From an uncultured Erysipelotrichaceae bacterium (GTDB lineage Bacteria > Bacillota_I > Bacilli_A > RFN20 > CAG-826): a DNA stretch of 33,501 nt. The notes under the pieces were generated by a model. The model did not search any database. It worked only from the letters and a program-made list of their open reading frames with translations, and was not told where the DNA came from. Position 1 is the first letter of the stretch. Every line of letters begins with the position of its first letter. The stretch covers positions 1-33,501 of the forward strand of contig CACYSA010000006.1 of assembly GCA_902777015.1 (NCBI GenBank), written 5' to 3'. The position numbers and the translations under genes are program-made. Positions 31,181 to 33,501 of this stretch are shown here, in pieces.

Positions 31181-32792
31181 AACAATGCACCATCTTTCAC
31201 CAGATGGGAAGAAGTTAAATGTATGTGCTTATGCCAGAGTTAGTTCTGATAGGTCTGAGGCTGAGATGAGTCTTGATAATCAAATAGACTATTACACTAC
31301 TTTAATTTTGAGTAATCCAGATTGGGAATATTGTGGAGTCTATGCTGATGAAGGAATATCCGGTACCTCTTTACTAAGCAGAAAGCAATTTAAAATCATG
31401 GTTGATAAAGCTCTTAAAGGAATGATCGACATTATCTTAGTTAAATCCATCTCAAGATTTGGAAGAAACATCGTTGATGTCATTGGAGCAATCAATAAAT
31501 TGAGAACTATGGGAGTTGAGGTTTATTTTGAAAGAGAAAATATTTCCTCTTTAGATGTCGCTTCCACTATCGCTTTAAGCATGTATGCTCAATTAGCTGA
31601 ATCTGAAGCTATAAGTATGTCCCAAAACATGACCTGGGCCATTGATAAAAGAATGAAAGCCGGAAAATACTACATTCCTGTTAACGAAATGCTCGGCTAC
31701 AGATATGACTCAGAAGGCAATCTTTGTATAGTTGAATCGGAAGCAAAGATAATACGAGAAATCTTCTCCATGTATATCCAAGGATTGAGCCTTCTATTTA
31801 TAGCTAGAACAATGATGGAAAAAGGATATAAAACTGGTATAGGTTCTTCTAATTGGAATGAAAAAACAATAACTCGAATTTTGATTAATGAAAAATATGT
31901 TGGTGATTGTTCTATGCACAAAACTTTTTCTGCGAAGTTATCAGCCAGAACTCAAGTGATAAATAGGGGTGAAAAAGATGCTTACTATGTAAAAGATGGC
32001 CATCCAGCAATTATCTCTAGAGAAGTATGGGATGAAGCATGTGCAATTAGAGAAAGAAGGAGAATCCAATTCAAACATGAAAAAGGTGAAACAAAAGCTC
32101 CTTTTAAAGAAGAATCTTGCTTCGGCATTTGCGCTCACTGCGGAAAAAATTATTTCATCAAGCGATTAAAGAACGGAGACAAAATCAGATACACTTTAAC
32201 TTGCTCAGCAAATAAAGCGACTCTTACCTGTAGAGATAGCGAATCAGTTTTTGTGGAAGATTTAAAAGATATCATTCTAGCTCAAATAAATGTCATTAAA
32301 GGAGATATGATTTCTTTTAAGAAAGAGCTTAAGAAGACTTTCGTTTTAGATGCCACTGCTATTGAACAAAAACTTGATGAAGTAAATAGCAAAATTAATG
32401 AATACAAAATTAGAATAGAAACACCTTGTATAAAGATTGATGATTCTTTCCTAGCTCTAAAGCGTGAAATCTTAAAAGAGATAGACAATCTCATGATTGA
32501 GAAAAAAGCGCTTGAGAATACTCTTTTAACACAATCAAATAATGAATCTATGATCAAAGAGATTCTAGCTGCAGCAGAAAAGCTCTCATGCACAGATAGA
32601 GAACAAAAATATAAGTTCTTCTTCAAAAAGATGATTGTTAAATCCAGAACCGACTTAACTTTTATAATTGGTAACGATGATATAAGTAAATTAGATTTAT
32701 TAAATCTACCTAAGCTCTTTAAAGGTACACACAGAATTAAAGTAAGAGCTCAATTTTATACAGTTAACTTTGGTGTCTTTTTTAATGCCTAA
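31173..32792 (+). CDS. Large serine recombinase 2
   Basis: A 539-residue second large serine recombinase, with Ser24 in Y-A-R-V-S-S-D, Y-A-D-E-G-I-S-G-T-S, and K-S-I-S-R-F-G-R-N-I. The zinc ribbon has C-A-H-C-G-K-N and later two Cys; a coiled coil follows. It differs clearly in sequence from recombinase 1, so it is not a recent duplicate. The ATG at 31173 follows GGAGGGG and lies within the end of the first gene. Pairs like this are known in staphylococcal cassettes and other elements, where both proteins are used. Confidence 0.92.
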   Translation: MIKTMHHLSPDGKKLNVCAYARVSSDRSEAEMSLDNQIDYYTTLILSNPDWEYCGVYADEGISGTSLLSRKQFKIMVDKALKGMIDIILVKSISRFGRNIVDVIGAINKLRTMGVEVYFERENISSLDVASTIALSMYAQLAESEAISMSQNMTWAIDKRMKAGKYYIPVNEMLGYRYDSEGNLCIVESEAKIIREIFSMYIQGLSLLFIARTMMEKGYKTGIGSSNWNEKTITRILINEKYVGDCSMHKTFSAKLSARTQVINRGEKDAYYVKDGHPAIISREVWDEACAIRERRRIQFKHEKGETKAPFKEESCFGICAHCGKNYFIKRLKNGDKIRYTLTCSANKATLTCRDSESVFVEDLKDIILAQINVIKGDMISFKKELKKTFVLDATAIEQKLDEVNSKINEYKIRIETPCIKIDDSFLALKREILKEIDNLMIEKKALENTLLTQSNNESMIKEILAAAEKLSCTDREQKYKFFFKKMIVKSRTDLTFIIGNDDISKLDLLNLPKLFKGTHRIKVRAQFYTVNFGVFFNA

Positions 32793-32799
32793 TTTGAGC

Positions 32800-32822
32800 T
32801 TGCGGAGGAAGGACTTAAACAC
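32800..32822 (-). repeat. Remnant of tRNA-fMet 3' end (possible attachment-site scar)
   Basis: TTGCGGAGG...GGACTT.AACAC matches the 3' end of the tRNA gene at 32981-33003 in 20 of 23 positions. The segment starts eight bases after the last recombinase gene and 178 bases from the tRNA end. The rest of the tRNA is missing here. Confidence 0.45.
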
Positions 32823-32885
32823 TTCCAAATCCCGACTGCCAGAAGTTGTTCAAAGTATAATAAGCTCTTAAGAAAGATAAAATGC

Positions 32886-32919
32886 AAAAATGGCCCCATT
32901 CAAAAAAGGTCATTTTTTT
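32886..32919 (+). terminator. Terminator of the serine recombinase operon
   Basis: AAAAATGGCC and GGTCATTTTT pair over 10 bases with one G-U, around a 12-base loop, and the stem is followed by a T run on the plus strand. It lies 94 bases downstream of recombinase 2 and may work from both sides. Confidence 0.7.
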
Positions 32920-32932
32920 GCAGAAAAAGTAT

Positions 32933-32966
32933 AAAAAAACTGACACAACTACATCTATTGTGTCAG
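32933..32966 (-). terminator. Terminator of the rpsU/tRNA-fMet transcript
   Basis: On the minus strand CTGACACAA and TTGTGTCAG form a perfect 9-bp stem around a 9-base loop (32940-32966), followed by a run of seven T. It lies 11 bases downstream of the tRNA 3' end and closes the host transcript before the prophage. Confidence 0.85.
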
Positions 32967-32977
32967 TAGCAATCGAA

Positions 32978-33053
32978 TGGTTGCGGAGGGTGGACTTGAA
33001 CACACCGACCTCCAGGTTATGGGCCTGACGAGCTACCACTGCTCTACTCCGCG
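32978..33053 (-). tRNA. Initiator tRNA-fMet(CAU)
   Basis: A 76-base tRNA with encoded CCA. The acceptor stem has C1 opposite A72, the mismatch that marks bacterial initiator tRNA, and six normal pairs. The D arm is GAGC/GCUC with an A-G-U-G-G-U-A loop. The anticodon loop is C-C-CAU-A-A, giving CAU for Met, with CCUGG closing the stem. Two details are odd: position 33 is C instead of U, and the T stem pairs only with a bulged U before the last pair. It begins 44 bases after rpsU and a terminator follows, so it is probably co-transcribed with rpsU. Confidence 0.85.
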
Positions 33054-33081
33054 ATCAGTGCTCGTCAGCCCATAAGGACCT
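33012..33081. repeat. Inverted repeat overlapping tRNA-fMet and its leader
   Basis: GCTCGTCAG-CCCATAA at 33060-33075 in the leader is the reverse complement of the D-arm/anticodon part of the tRNA at 33018-33033, with one extra base in the tRNA arm. It is a partial, inverted copy of the tRNA sequence. Confidence 0.6.
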
Positions 33082-33097
33082 CGGAGCAATTTAATTC

Positions 33098-33274
33098 TTA
33101 CTTGCGGTTTTTGCGACGAGCGTTTTCACTCTTCACTTTTCTCTTAAGAGATTTCTTTAAGAAAAATTCTCTTTTTCTCGCTTCTTGGATGGTACCTGCT
33201 TTATTGACTTGTCTTTTGAATCTACGAAGAGCATCATCTAAGGTTTCGTTTTCACGAACTGAAGTCTTTGGCAT
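33098..33274 (-). CDS. rpsU: 30S ribosomal protein S21
   Basis: A 58-residue, strongly basic protein. [16 protein letters not shown] and [14 protein letters not shown] are the core S21 motifs, and a run of Arg, Asn and Lys ends the protein. The ATG at 33274 follows AAGGAGGTGAAC; an in-frame GTG at 33283 lies within this site and is not used. S21 helps the 30S subunit bind mRNA at initiation. It is a host gene and marks the chromosome next to the prophage; the initiator tRNA follows directly. Confidence 0.95.
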   Translation of the reverse strand: MPKTSVRENETLDDALRRFKRQVNKAGTIQEARKREFFLKKSLKRKVKSENARRKNRK

Positions 33275-33346
33275 GTTGTTCACCTCCTTAAAGCTTTACG
33301 CACTTGTCTATTATTTCAAAATATAGATATTATTGCAAGATTATTT

Positions 33347-33501
33347 TTAAATAATTTTCGCACCACTTGATGTGCCAATACGGTTAGCGCCTGCTTCCAC
33401 CATGGCAAGCAAGTCTTCGTGTGTACGCACACCACCACTGGCTTTAACGCCCATTTCTGGACCAACTGTTTCTCTCATTAATTTAACTGCTTCAACAGTG
33501 G
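33347..33501 (-). CDS. deoC: Deoxyribose-phosphate aldolase (partial, C-terminus)
   Basis: The last 50 residues of DeoC; the rest is off the right edge. [12 protein letters not shown] with its Lys, and [15 protein letters not shown] at the end are the conserved C-terminal blocks of the class I aldolase, which splits deoxyribose 5-phosphate. The catalytic Schiff-base Lys is outside the window or is the Lys near V-K-A-S depending on alignment. This is a host gene; rpsU follows on the same strand after a 72-base gap. Confidence 0.92.
   Translation of the reverse strand, partial: TVEAVKLMRETVGPEMGVKASGGVRTHEDLLAMVEAGANRIGTSSGAKII

Noticed and set aside
32815-33039. Minus-strand 74-aa open frame over the tRNA and terminators
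   Set aside because: It reads through the tRNA and two terminators, without a ribosome binding site.
1-33501. Mycoplasma-type code (UGA as Trp), suggested by AT-rich sequence
   Set aside because: Several real genes end at TGA in tight overlaps (ATGA, GTGA), and all key proteins are complete with the standard bacterial code.

Overview
The window looks like an AT-rich Bacillota (low-GC Gram-positive) chromosome carrying most of an integrated HK97-type siphovirus prophage. The host lineage cannot be fixed from this stretch. Evidence is strong AGGAGG-type ribosome binding sites, normal use of UGA as a stop, Firmicutes-type phage families, and at the right edge host genes for an initiator tRNA, ribosomal protein S21 and deoxyribose-phosphate aldolase. 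The left end of the prophage lies outside the window.

Layout, right to left, because most genes are on the minus strand. Host chromosome: deoC (partial), rpsU and tRNA-fMet (about 32970-33501). Integration/control region: two large serine recombinases on the plus strand (29516-32792), preceded by a 48-aa ORF (29306-29452); then a divergent control region and a minus-strand early operon of XRE regulator, tyrosine recombinase, BRO-type antirepressor, excisionase-like protein and DnaD-like replication protein (25868-29083). Defence island (13628-25866): sspD, sspB, sspC and sspA for single-strand DNA phosphorothioation, then a PLD-helicase, a 55-aa protein, an SMC/DndD-like ATPase and a 175-aa protein. 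Late control and DNA metabolism: two small early/late regulators (12517-13288), an HTH protein, a ParB-MTase fusion, three small unknown proteins, and a compact phage MetK (8777-12404). Packaging and morphogenesis: HNH nuclease, putative cos region, small terminase, a BppU/leucine-rich-repeat tail-type protein, large terminase, portal, protease, capsid, connector, head closure, gp10-like, tail completion, and the start of the major tail protein (1-8777).

The most interesting content is the eight-gene island. SspA (cysteine desulfurase), SspD (PP-loop enzyme with zinc ribbons and two ferredoxin clusters), SspB (DUF4007) and SspC (large ATPase) would place sulfur on the DNA backbone. The downstream helicase/SMC module fits the restriction half of an Ssp system that does not use SspE, resembling the published SspABCD-SspFGH arrangement. 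It occupies the slot where the rest of a phage replication module would be expected. It follows the phage replication gene with one intervening base, and its first ribosome binding site lies inside the last codons of that gene, so it appears to be read from the phage early operon and ends at its own terminator.

Several non-coding signals link the modules: a pair of diverged direct repeats about 100 bp long on either side of the replication-gene-plus-Ssp segment, a shared operator-like box upstream of the regulator, recombinase and late-regulator operons, twin AATACTTT palindromes before two late transcription units, and tRNA-fMet fragments around the host junction.
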